Positions 8,660 through 15,522 of a DNA stretch of 60,182 nt are shown one piece after another; the stretch's first letter is position 1, and each line of letters starts with the position of its first letter. The notes below the pieces were generated by a model. The model was not told the origin of the DNA. It made no database searches and saw nothing but the letters and a program-made list of their open reading frames with translations. Both the position numbers and the translations under genes were made by a program. This DNA comes from Hungatella sp. (lineage in GTDB: Bacteria > Bacillota > Clostridia > Lachnospirales > Lachnospiraceae), in contig JAAWHU010000012.1 in NCBI GenBank assembly GCA_022796015.1, forward strand, positions 1 to 60,182, read 5' to 3'.

Positions 8660-8856
8660 TCTTTTCTCTTAAAAAGTTAATTCATTTACAGGAAAAGACG
8701 GATATCACAAAGGGGATTATGGAGCAGCAGGTTAATGCGGCAAAGCAGATTTTGAATGATCTCATGGAGGACAACCGAGGGTATTGGCCGGAGCTTAAGC
8801 AGAGAAGAAAGGGAATGTATGTGGTTTGGCCGGTACATTCCCTTTTATCTGTCTGA
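8653..8856 (+). CDS. Doubtful small ORF overlapping a terminator
   Basis: 67 codons with a hydrophilic helical middle part (from an internal ATG at 8716: MEQQVNAAKQ and a PELKQRRKG segment). The last 15 codons coincide with a perfect terminator hairpin (8808-8846), which is unusual for a real gene, and the first ATG has only a weak AGGA three nt upstream. It may be a small conserved peptide or simply the transcribed leader before the terminator. No family recognised. Confidence 0.2.
   Translation: MSFFSLKKLIHLQEKTDITKGIMEQQVNAAKQILNDLMEDNRGYWPELKQRRKGMYVVWPVHSLLSV
8808..8846 (+). terminator. Rho-independent terminator
   Basis: AAAGGGAATGTA (8808-8819) pairs with TACATTCCCTTT (8834-8845), followed by T residues. 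It lies downstream of no firmly identified gene, so it implies a short transcript from 8650-8850. Confidence 0.75.
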
Positions 8857-8913
8857 AAATTGTTAAATATTGTATAATAGCCTGAGAGAGACATGGAAAG
8901 AGGGAAAAAGGAA

Positions 8914-9174
8914 ATGATAGACTTATCAGGAATTATGGGAATACCGCTGCTAAAAAAAAGCCGCTTTACAGGAAGCTATAAGAGTCTGCGGTATATACTG
9001 GAACGGCAGTCCGATGAGGAAAAGGGAGAACGGCTGGCAGCGGTATTCTGGATTGGCGAGAATTGTTATGATGCAACTCCCCAGGAGGAGAAGACCACCC
9101 AATGGTTCCCCTTTGACGAGGAAGGATTAAAAGCCGCCCAGGAGTGGCTTAACATTCAGGCCGGGAATTTGTGA
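8914..9174 (+). CDS. Hypothetical protein, 86 aa
   Basis: Small soluble protein with a basic N-terminal third (IPLLKKSRFTGSYKSLRY) and an acidic C terminus ending EEGLKAAQEWLN. No family was recognised with confidence. The start at 8914 has AGAGGG about 9 nt upstream; the in-frame ATG at 8893 would add seven charged residues and has a poorer site. A TATAAT at 8873-8878 is a likely -10 but no good -35 is visible. It is followed by a separate promoter for the next gene, so it is probably transcribed alone or with read-through. Confidence 0.6.
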   Translation: MIDLSGIMGIPLLKKSRFTGSYKSLRYILERQSDEEKGERLAAVFWIGENCYDATPQEEKTTQWFPFDEEGLKAAQEWLNIQAGNL

Positions 9175-9197
9175 AAAATGGGAAAATGTGGTACAAT
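9169..9197 (+). promoter_or_regulatory. Predicted promoter of the DUF2156 gene
   Basis: TTGTGA, a 17-bp spacer and TACAAT with an extended TGTGG before the -10. It overlaps the end of the preceding gene and lies about 75 bp before the next start. A GGTAC/GTACC inverted repeat spans the -10. Confidence 0.55.
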
Positions 9198-9273
9198 GTT
9201 GGTACCTCTCCGATTTGCAGAAAAAAGCAGCAGGAGCCAGGAAAAGACAAACAGCGAGAAAGGATAAAATACC

Positions 9274-10194
9274 ATGAACCTGGATTTCCGCCCCGTGGGG
9301 GCAAAAGATATTGACACTATGGCGCCTTATTTCAGCCTTCGCCCGAACAAGACCTGTGACAGTGCATGTCTGGAAAGCTTTTTGTGGCAGAGATACTATA
9401 ATGTACGGTTTACCATCTGCGACGAGAAAGCCATTCTGTGGCTTATGAGCCTGAACGGCGAAGAATATTCGGCGATGCCTATGTGCAGAGAGGAAGAACT
9501 GCCGCACTATTTTTATAAAATGGTAAGGTACTTTAATGAAGAGCTCCAAAAGCCTTTTAAGATTTGTCTGGCAGATGAGGAGGGAACAAAATATCTGAAT
9601 CTGGATCCAGAGAAATATGAGGTGACCGAGGAGGAGGATTCCAAAGACTATCTCTATGACGGGGAGGCCATGAGAAAGCTGTCAGGAAAGAAGCTCCACA
9701 AGAAGAAAAATCATCTCAATGCCTTTGTGAAGGAATTTGAAGGCAGGTATGAGTACAGGAAGCTGTGCTGTTCTGACAGACAGGATGTATGGCAGTTCCT
9801 TGATCTGTGGAGGGAGCAGAAGGGGGAAGATGTGGAGGAACACCTGGACTATGAGGTGGAAGGGATCCACGAGATCCTCAAAAACTGTTTCAACCTGAAT
9901 GTGCGTATGGGAGGCATTTATATTGATGGGCATATGGAGGCGTTTTCCATTGGAAGCTACAATTCCCTGGAGAATATGGCCATCATTCATATTGAGAAAG
10001 CCAATCCGGAGATCCGGGGCTTATACCAGTTTATTAATCAGCAGTTCCTGGTTCATGAATTTCCCGATGCCGTGCTGGTGAACCGGGAAGACGATATGGG
10101 GCTGGAGGGACTGAGACAAGCCAAGATGTCCTATAATCCCATTGGATTTGCCCGTAAATATAAGATTGTCCAAAAGCAGATGGGTGTGATCTGA
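9274..10194 (+). CDS. DUF2156 (LPG-synthase C-terminal-like, dual GNAT fold) protein
   Basis: 306 residues of the DUF2156 family, the catalytic fold found at the C terminus of MprF where it transfers aminoacyl groups to lipids. Here it stands alone without membrane segments. Visible landmarks are DYLYDGEAMRKLSGKKLHKKKNHL in the middle (basic Lys/His-rich loop near 130-150) and VNREDDMGLEGLRQAKMSYNP near the C terminus, both typical of the family. The aminoacyl or acyl substrate cannot be told. The start has AAAGGA 8 nt upstream. It is 15 bp from the next acyltransferase gene, so the two are probably co-transcribed. Confidence 0.82.
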   Translation: MNLDFRPVGAKDIDTMAPYFSLRPNKTCDSACLESFLWQRYYNVRFTICDEKAILWLMSLNGEEYSAMPMCREEELPHYFYKMVRYFNEELQKPFKICLADEEGTKYLNLDPEKYEVTEEEDSKDYLYDGEAMRKLSGKKLHKKKNHLNAFVKEFEGRYEYRKLCCSDRQDVWQFLDLWREQKGEDVEEHLDYEVEGIHEILKNCFNLNVRMGGIYIDGHMEAFSIGSYNSLENMAIIHIEKANPEIRGLYQFINQQFLVHEFPDAVLVNREDDMGLEGLRQAKMSYNPIGFARKYKIVQKQMGVI

Positions 10195-10209
10195 CAGGAA
10201 GGAGGAGCC

Positions 10210-11352
10210 ATGGTCAGAACCGGATATTTGACGCAGCAGGAAAAGGCCGGGACCATACCTCTCTGGAAGGAGGCGTTTCCAGAGGATGGGCCGGGATTTC
10301 TGGGCTATTATTACAAAGAGAAGACAAGGGATAACCGGATTCTGGCTGCATGGGAGGAGGAACCAGAGGAGCAGCACAACCCCACCGGGAATCAGGGGCA
10401 GGAACAGGCCGGCTCCAGGCGCATCCTATCCATGATTCACAGGAATCCCTACAGGCTCTGGATACATGGCCGGGTTATAGACAGCGATTACATTGTCGCA
10501 GTGGCTACGGCAAAGGACAGAAGGCATCAGGGCCTTATGAGAATGCTGATGAACCAGATGCTGGAGGACATGTACCGGGAGGGAATGCCCTTCTGCTATC
10601 TTATGCCGGCTGACAGAAGGATCTATGAGCCCTTTCAATTTGCATACATCTATGACCAGGAGCACTGGAGCCTGAAGGAAGAGGCGGAAAGGCAGTTAAA
10701 AAAGGAACAGGCCGGACTTAAGGAGGCAAAGAAGGCCGCCCGGTGGATGGAGGGCTGGCTGGAGGAGCGGTACGGGGTATTTGCAGTTCGTGACAGGAAT
10801 TATGTAAAGCGTCTCATGGCGGAGCTTGAGAGTGAGGGAGGGTGGATGGAATTTCTCTTTCAGGAGAAGACAGACAGCTCCCCGGAGGAAGGAGAGGGCT
10901 GCCCCGGCGTTAGCCCGGCCGGGATACGGTGCTGGTGGGGACTGGAGAAGAGAGAGCAGAGGATGCTTCTGTGCAGGGAGGAATACAGAGAAACCCGGAA
11001 GGAGAGGACGCCGGCCATTATGGCCAGGATTACAGAGCTGACAAAATGCCTGGAACTGGTTCATCTGAAAAGGGACAGCTCCTTAGACGAGATGGAGCTG
11101 ATTCTGCAGGTGGAGGATAAGCAGTGTCCCTGGAACAATGGAAGCTTTCTCTGGAGGATCGGGAAGGAGCGTTCCAAGGCTGTGAAGATGGAAGAACCAT
11201 GTGAAGCTGCATCCCCTGGAATCCTCTGCCTTCCCATGGAGATCGGCACCCTGACACAGCGTATTTTCGGATATGGGCAGCCCAAGGGGCCGGAGGACGT
11301 GTGGCAGGATATTGATACCTGGAAGGATGTTTTTCTCGATGAAATCGTATGA
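10210..11352 (+). CDS. GNAT family N-acetyltransferase, Eis-like
   Basis: 380 residues. An N-terminal GNAT domain carries the acetyl-CoA motif VATAKDRRHQGLMRMLM (about 97-113; R-x-x-G/A type as RRHQGL), followed by a PADRRIYEPFQF segment characteristic of Eis-like two-GNAT enzymes, and a C-terminal sterol-carrier-like part. Eis-type enzymes acetylate amines such as aminoglycosides or protein lysines; the natural substrate here is unknown. AGGAGG lies 5 nt upstream of the ATG. It sits between the DUF2156 gene (15 bp) and the Sir2 deacylase (15 bp), so an acetylase and a deacetylase may be co-expressed. Confidence 0.83.
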   Translation: MVRTGYLTQQEKAGTIPLWKEAFPEDGPGFLGYYYKEKTRDNRILAAWEEEPEEQHNPTGNQGQEQAGSRRILSMIHRNPYRLWIHGRVIDSDYIVAVATAKDRRHQGLMRMLMNQMLEDMYREGMPFCYLMPADRRIYEPFQFAYIYDQEHWSLKEEAERQLKKEQAGLKEAKKAARWMEGWLEERYGVFAVRDRNYVKRLMAELESEGGWMEFLFQEKTDSSPEEGEGCPGVSPAGIRCWWGLEKREQRMLLCREEYRETRKERTPAIMARITELTKCLELVHLKRDSSLDEMELILQVEDKQCPWNNGSFLWRIGKERSKAVKMEEPCEAASPGILCLPMEIGTLTQRIFGYGQPKGPEDVWQDIDTWKDVFLDEIV

Positions 11353-11367
11353 GGGGAGAAAATAGGC

Positions 11368-12087
11368 ATGACAGAACAGGAAACCTTAAAACAATGGATA
11401 GAGGAGAGCCATAATATTGTGTTCTTTGGCGGGGCGGGAGTTTCCACGGAAAGCGGCATACCGGATTTCAGAAGCCAAGATGGGCTGTACAATCAGGAAT
11501 ATGATTACCCGCCGGAGACCGTGATCAGCCACAGCTTTTACCGGAGGAATCCGGAAGAATTTTTCCGCTTCTACAGGAACAGGATGATTATGACAGATGC
11601 CAGGCCCAACAAGGCCCACTTAGCCCTTGGGAGGCTGGAGCAGGAGGGAAGGCTGAAGGCGGTGATTACCCAAAACATTGATGGGCTTCATCAGATGGCA
11701 GGAAGCAGGGAGGTGCTGGAGCTTCACGGCTCCATTCACCGAAATTACTGCCAGAGGTGCGGCAGATTCTATGGCCTGGAGGCAGTGACCGAGGCAGAAG
11801 GCGTGCCGAAGTGCAGCTGCGGCGGAATCATTAAGCCGGACGTGGTGCTGTATGAGGAGGGACTGGATCAGAGGATCCTTCAGAAAGCAGTAGAATATAT
11901 AAGCCATGCAGAGGTGCTGATTATAGGCGGCACGTCCCTGGCCGTGTATCCGGCGGCCGGACTGATTGATTACTATGAGGGAAACAAATTAGTTCTCATC
12001 AACAAATCGGCTACTGCCAGGGACGCCTACGCGGATCTGGTGATCCATGAACCGATTGGAAAGGTATTTGAGGAACTGGGATTTTAA
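11368..12087 (+). CDS. cobB: NAD-dependent protein deacylase, Sir2 family
   Basis: 239-residue sirtuin that removes acyl groups from lysines using NAD, releasing nicotinamide and O-acyl-ADP-ribose. Motifs: GGAGVSTESGIPDFRS (21-36), QNIDGLHQMAGS, catalytic His120 in ELHGS, a four-cysteine zinc site (CQRC and CSC), and GTSLAVYPAAGL for the NAD ribose. A Tyr/Arg pair that marks desuccinylases was not evident, so deacetylase is the safer guess. Close 5' spacing to an acetyltransferase suggests shared transcription. Confidence 0.93.
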   Translation: MTEQETLKQWIEESHNIVFFGGAGVSTESGIPDFRSQDGLYNQEYDYPPETVISHSFYRRNPEEFFRFYRNRMIMTDARPNKAHLALGRLEQEGRLKAVITQNIDGLHQMAGSREVLELHGSIHRNYCQRCGRFYGLEAVTEAEGVPKCSCGGIIKPDVVLYEEGLDQRILQKAVEYISHAEVLIIGGTSLAVYPAAGLIDYYEGNKLVLINKSATARDAYADLVIHEPIGKVFEELGF

Positions 12088-12110
12088 ATTCATTTCAAGG
12101 AGGGACAAGG

Positions 12111-13106
12111 ATGTACACAGCAGCGGACAACAGATACGAACAGATGGAATATGCAAGATGCGGGAGAAGCGGGCTGAAGCTTCCCAGGGTTTCTCTGGGG
12201 CTCTGGCAGAATTTTGGCCTTGAGAAGACACTTGAGGAGCAGAAGGAGATTATTTTCTGTGCATTTGACCACGGCATCACTCATTTTGATCTGGCCAACA
12301 ACTATGGGAGTCCTGCCAGGGGGCTTGCAGAAGAGAATTTCGGAAAAATTTTACATAGTGATCTGTCCGCCTACCGGGACGAGATGGTGATCTCCACAAA
12401 AGCCGGATTTGACATGTGGCCCGGCCCTTATGGAGATTGGGGTTCCAGGAAGTATCTTATGGCCAGCCTGGATCAGAGCCTAAAGCGCATGGGACTGGAT
12501 TATGTGGACATCTTTTACCATCACCGCCCGGATCCGGAGACTCCCCTGGAGGAGACCATGGGAGCCCTGTCGGATCTTGTGCGCAGGGGAAAGGCACTGT
12601 ATGTGGGCATCTCCAACTACCAGGAGCCTGAGGCCAGGAAAGCCATGGAGCTCCTTAAGGCCAACAACACTCCCTGCCTGATTCATCAGCCCAGGTACAA
12701 CATGCTTGACCGCTGGGTGGAAGATGGGCTTTTGGATGCCCTCAGAGAAGCCGGCGCCGGATGTATTGCCTACAGCCCCCTGGCACAAGGCGCGCTGACA
12801 GACAAATATCTGAAAGGGATTCCCCAGGGCTCCAGGGCCTCCAAGGAGGGAACCAGCATTCAGGGCCGTTACCTGACAGATAGCAATATGATAAAAATAG
12901 GAAGGCTGAACGAACTTGCCGCAGGACGGGGACAGTCCCTGGCTCAGATGGCCCTTTTGTGGATACTCAGGAAACCTGAGGTTACGTCTGTCCTTGTGGG
13001 GGCCAGCAGTCCCAGACAGCTTATGAACAGTATGGACAGTTTAAAAGGCGCTCCTTTTACGCAGGAGGAGCTGAATGCCATTGACCATATCCTGCAGTCG
13101 AGGTGA
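12111..13106 (+). CDS. Aldo/keto reductase, YghZ/Gpr-like
   Basis: 331-residue TIM-barrel NADPH-dependent oxidoreductase. The opening MYTAADNRYEQMEYARCG and the internal NNYGSPARGLAEENFG match the YghZ (L-glyceraldehyde 3-phosphate reductase) branch, which also detoxifies methylglyoxal and resembles K-channel beta subunits. Catalytic tetrad visible: Asp60, Tyr65, Lys97 and His138. The cofactor segment near the end, VLVGASSPRQL, is typical. AAGGAGGG precedes the ATG by 7 nt. Substrate inferred only from subfamily similarity. Confidence 0.87.
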   Translation: MYTAADNRYEQMEYARCGRSGLKLPRVSLGLWQNFGLEKTLEEQKEIIFCAFDHGITHFDLANNYGSPARGLAEENFGKILHSDLSAYRDEMVISTKAGFDMWPGPYGDWGSRKYLMASLDQSLKRMGLDYVDIFYHHRPDPETPLEETMGALSDLVRRGKALYVGISNYQEPEARKAMELLKANNTPCLIHQPRYNMLDRWVEDGLLDALREAGAGCIAYSPLAQGALTDKYLKGIPQGSRASKEGTSIQGRYLTDSNMIKIGRLNELAAGRGQSLAQMALLWILRKPEVTSVLVGASSPRQLMNSMDSLKGAPFTQEELNAIDHILQSR

Positions 13107-13110
13107 TCAT

Positions 13111-13299
13111 ATGGTTTTTGAAGTAGGAGAGATTGTAAAATTAAAAAAGCCTCATCCCTGCGGCAGCCATGAGTGGGAAATCCTGCGGGTAGGCGCAGAC
13201 TTCCGGCTCAGATGCTTAGGCTGTGAACACCAGGTTATGGTGGCCAGAAAGCTGGTGGAAAAGAACTGCAGGGGGGTAAGGAAAAAGACGGGAGTATAA
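13111..13299 (+). CDS. DUF951 domain protein
   Basis: 62 residues with the DUF951 pattern: VGEIVKLKKPHPCGSHEWEI near the N terminus, then LRCLGCEHQVMV with a CxxC. The conserved cysteines suggest zinc or nucleic-acid binding, but no function is known for the family. The ATG at 13111, 4 bp after the preceding stop, was chosen because GAGGTGAT precedes it and homologues begin at this point. Probably the last gene of the transcript starting near 9.2 kb; a long palindromic terminator follows. Confidence 0.87.
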   Translation: MVFEVGEIVKLKKPHPCGSHEWEILRVGADFRLRCLGCEHQVMVARKLVEKNCRGVRKKTGV

Positions 13300-13320
13300 G
13301 GGCTTTCCGGGAAAAGGAAA

Positions 13321-13366
13321 AGGGCCGGGAAAAACAGAGTGGATCCATTCTGTTTTTCCCGGCCCT
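13321..13366. terminator. Long bidirectional terminator hairpin
   Basis: A 46-bp palindrome with one mismatch: AGGGCCGGGAAAAACAGA on the left pairs with TCTGTTTTTCCCGGCCCT on the right around GGATCC. It separates the convergent DUF951 and XRE genes. Confidence 0.85.
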
Positions 13367-13372
13367 ATTTGT

Positions 13373-13690
13373 TTAAGTGTTTTGATTTAATTTTTTTAAA
13401 ATTTCCAAAAGATGTTTGGCCAGTTCCGGGGACAGCTTTTCTGTCTCCTGATACAACTGGCTGGATCGGGTGTAATGCTTCTTTTCTTCATTAAAAAAAT
13501 CTGCCGGGGTAACACCCAAATAGTCACAGATATTAAAAAACTGAGCCAGGGACGGCAAGGCCTTGCCATTCTCAATCCGGTTGATATAGCTTACGTTTTG
13601 TCCCAGTTCGATACTCATCGTGCGGGCGGAAATTCCTTTTTCCATTCTCAGCTGAGCCAGTCTTGTGGAAAACTGTTTTCCATCATACAT
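13373..13690 (-). CDS. XRE family transcriptional regulator
   Basis: 105 residues. A lambda-repressor-like helix-turn-helix spans about 8-62 (RLAQLRMEKGISARTMSIEL, then NVSYINRIENGKALPSLAQF; both quoted as landmarks), followed by a short Glu/Lys-rich C-terminal helix pair without a peptidase or ligand domain. It is divergent from the four-gene FtsK-like operon, with a 205-bp intergenic region containing a perfect 10-bp inverted repeat over the predicted promoter, so it most likely represses that operon and perhaps itself. Confidence 0.88.
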   Translation of the reverse strand: MYDGKQFSTRLAQLRMEKGISARTMSIELGQNVSYINRIENGKALPSLAQFFNICDYLGVTPADFFNEEKKHYTRSSQLYQETEKLSPELAKHLLEILKKLNQNT

Positions 13691-13795
13691 GGATTATGCT
13701 TCATCTGCCTTTCTTTCTGAGAGATTTGCCTTTTACCGGGCACAGCGGCCGGGCAGACAACCACAGACTCCATTAATTTTAGCATGGTAAAAGTA

Positions 13796-13824
13796 TTAAA
13801 ACGAGATATTAAATATGGTATATT
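13796..13824 (+). promoter_or_regulatory. Predicted promoter of the FtsK-like operon
   Basis: TTAAAA, a 17-bp spacer and TATATT with an extended TGG. It lies 70 bp before the first gene. The -35 is weak, consistent with a regulated promoter. Confidence 0.45.
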
Positions 13825-13849
13825 CTATAAAATAACGTTTTTAATATCT
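13804..13849. promoter_or_regulatory. Candidate operator: 10-bp inverted repeat
   Basis: AGATATTAAA (13804-13813) and TTTAATATCT (13840-13849) are perfect reverse complements separated by 26 bp and bracket the predicted -10. A related half-site, AGTATTAAAA, begins at 13792. The divergent XRE protein is the obvious candidate to bind here. Confidence 0.55.
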
Positions 13850-13895
13850 TACATCACGAAAGATCAAGAAAGGCAAAAGAGAAGGAGGAAAAGGA

Positions 13896-14696
13896 ATGTC
13901 AAATGAGATGGGAGTGGAATACGGAGGAGCGGAGGAGGGGATGTGTCCTTTCTACAGGAGAAAGATAAAGTCGCCGGCATGGTTTCGCTGTGTAAGTCCC
14001 AAGCATGCGAATCAGAATTATGAATTTTGCGGCGACGGCGCACATGCAGGCCAGTTTCAATACTGCAGTAACTGCGGCAGGAATGGCAGAAAAGTCTGTA
14101 AGTACTATTTTGAGCCTGTACAGGTTCAGGAGCCTGCACAGGTTCGGGTGCCTGCCCCTGACAGGCAGTCAGCACCGGTTGGGGTGTCTGCGCCAGACAG
14201 GCAGCCTGCGCCGGACAGGGAGCCCGCCCGCCAGGTACCCAGGGATGCAGGCGGACGGTCACAGGCAGGCACAGCATCTGTTTCCGGCGGAAGAGCCAGC
14301 AGCCGTTACAGCTTCGGCGGGGATCGGAACCAGCACATGTGTCAGTATTGGAGGAGGGATGAGGAGCAGGAGAAGGCCTATCACTGTGACAGCGATGGCA
14401 ATCCGGAAGGCCCCAGTTATAAGTTTCCCACTACAGGGCTTACCGACAGTGTGAAGCGGTTCCGGGAAAACTGCAGAAAGGCCGAGAACGGAGTGCCGCC
14501 GTGCTGCGAATATTTTCCGGGCGGCGGTTTTAAGAGCGGGGATTCTGAGAGCGGCGGCAGCGAGGAAAAGGAGGGTTCCGGTGAGCTCATGAAAGAATTG
14601 ATGGAGGCAGCAGTGAAGACCGCGTTCGATCCCCCCAGCGGTATCATAGAGGCTGTAGAGGTTGTGGGCACTCTGCTTAAAGATACCAATGGTTAA
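13896..14696 (+). CDS. Cys-rich protein with Pro/Asp/Arg linker (first gene of FtsK-like operon)
   Basis: 266 residues with no recognised family. Three parts are visible. Residues 16-70 hold a cysteine cluster (CPFY, C, C, CSNC, C) resembling a zinc ribbon. Residues 72-130 form a low-complexity linker built from repeated APDRQ/PAPDR units. A second cysteine/histidine group follows (HMCQYW, YHC, NC, PPCCEYF), then a Gly/Ser/Glu-rich stretch and a helical tail. No signal peptide or membrane segment. AAGGAGG precedes the ATG by 8 nt. It heads an operon with the next three genes (spacings 31, 66 and 13 bp). A metal-binding scaffold or adaptor is a reasonable guess, not more. Confidence 0.8.
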   Translation: MSNEMGVEYGGAEEGMCPFYRRKIKSPAWFRCVSPKHANQNYEFCGDGAHAGQFQYCSNCGRNGRKVCKYYFEPVQVQEPAQVRVPAPDRQSAPVGVSAPDRQPAPDREPARQVPRDAGGRSQAGTASVSGGRASSRYSFGGDRNQHMCQYWRRDEEQEKAYHCDSDGNPEGPSYKFPTTGLTDSVKRFRENCRKAENGVPPCCEYFPGGGFKSGDSESGGSEEKEGSGELMKELMEAAVKTAFDPPSGIIEAVEVVGTLLKDTNG

Positions 14697-14727
14697 AAAG
14701 AATACAACAGAAAGGAAGGCATAAGAC

Positions 14728-15456
14728 ATGCAGCAGATGGGGCTGGATATTCTTCCGCCGGGTGCGGCAGACAGCTATGAACAATATTTGGGAAAAGTAA
14801 AAGAGTCCATGGAGCATCTCATCCAGGAGACCGGGAATGTAGCGGGCATCCTTGACAACCATGACGAGAACACATTTACAAAAAACATGCAGGAGGTTTT
14901 GCGGAAGCTTGCCGTGCAGGCGGAGACCACGGCATATTCTACGAAAGAGATTACAGAAGAGCTGCTGCGAAAGCTTGAGGAGAAGAACGACTCTGTGGGA
15001 AGCAGAACCCAGGGGGAATATATTGACCAGATACGCGGTGCAGCCGCAGCCCTGGAGGATCTGGAGCCTTACAAGGATTGTGATTTGTCCGGTACAGACA
15101 CATTTACAGAAGAAGATAAGGAAGAGATCCAGATGGGGCTGGGAGATCTGACCGACGAATGGGAGACTGCCATTGAGGAGCTGAAGAGAGATGCAGAGGA
15201 TTTCAGCCAGGAGAATGTTCAGAACGAACTCAGCGGCATCTATCTTCTTCTGGCTCAGCAGATGGAGGGGCTTCTTCAGAAAATGGCGGACATTGTAGAG
15301 CCGGTAGGGGTATCTCTGGATGAAAGAGCTGATAATGTCAGCAGCAGGCGGACAGAGATGGAACAGACGGCAGAGGAGCTCTTTGCAGAAGCCATCACAA
15401 GATTTGAGCAGGAGCTGGAGGAGACGGCCGAAAAGTTTACAGACATTGTATTTTAA
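14728..15456 (+). CDS. Helical hypothetical protein (second gene of FtsK-like operon)
   Basis: 242 acidic residues, predicted almost entirely alpha-helical with coiled-coil-like heptads (for example ITEELLRKLEEKN and RFEQELEETAEKF). No membrane segment, signal peptide, WXG or LXG motif. Not recognised as a known family. Its size, helicity and position before a coiled-coil membrane protein and an FtsK-like ATPase suggest a structural partner or cargo of that machinery; this is inference from context. A purine-rich AAAGGAAGG lies about 8 nt upstream of the ATG. Confidence 0.8.
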   Translation: MQQMGLDILPPGAADSYEQYLGKVKESMEHLIQETGNVAGILDNHDENTFTKNMQEVLRKLAVQAETTAYSTKEITEELLRKLEEKNDSVGSRTQGEYIDQIRGAAAALEDLEPYKDCDLSGTDTFTEEDKEEIQMGLGDLTDEWETAIEELKRDAEDFSQENVQNELSGIYLLLAQQMEGLLQKMADIVEPVGVSLDERADNVSSRRTEMEQTAEELFAEAITRFEQELEETAEKFTDIVF

Positions 15457-15522
15457 ATTTTCATAAGAACAACAGCCGGTTTACGCGAATGAAAATGAGA
15501 AAAGGGACAGGAGAATAACCGT

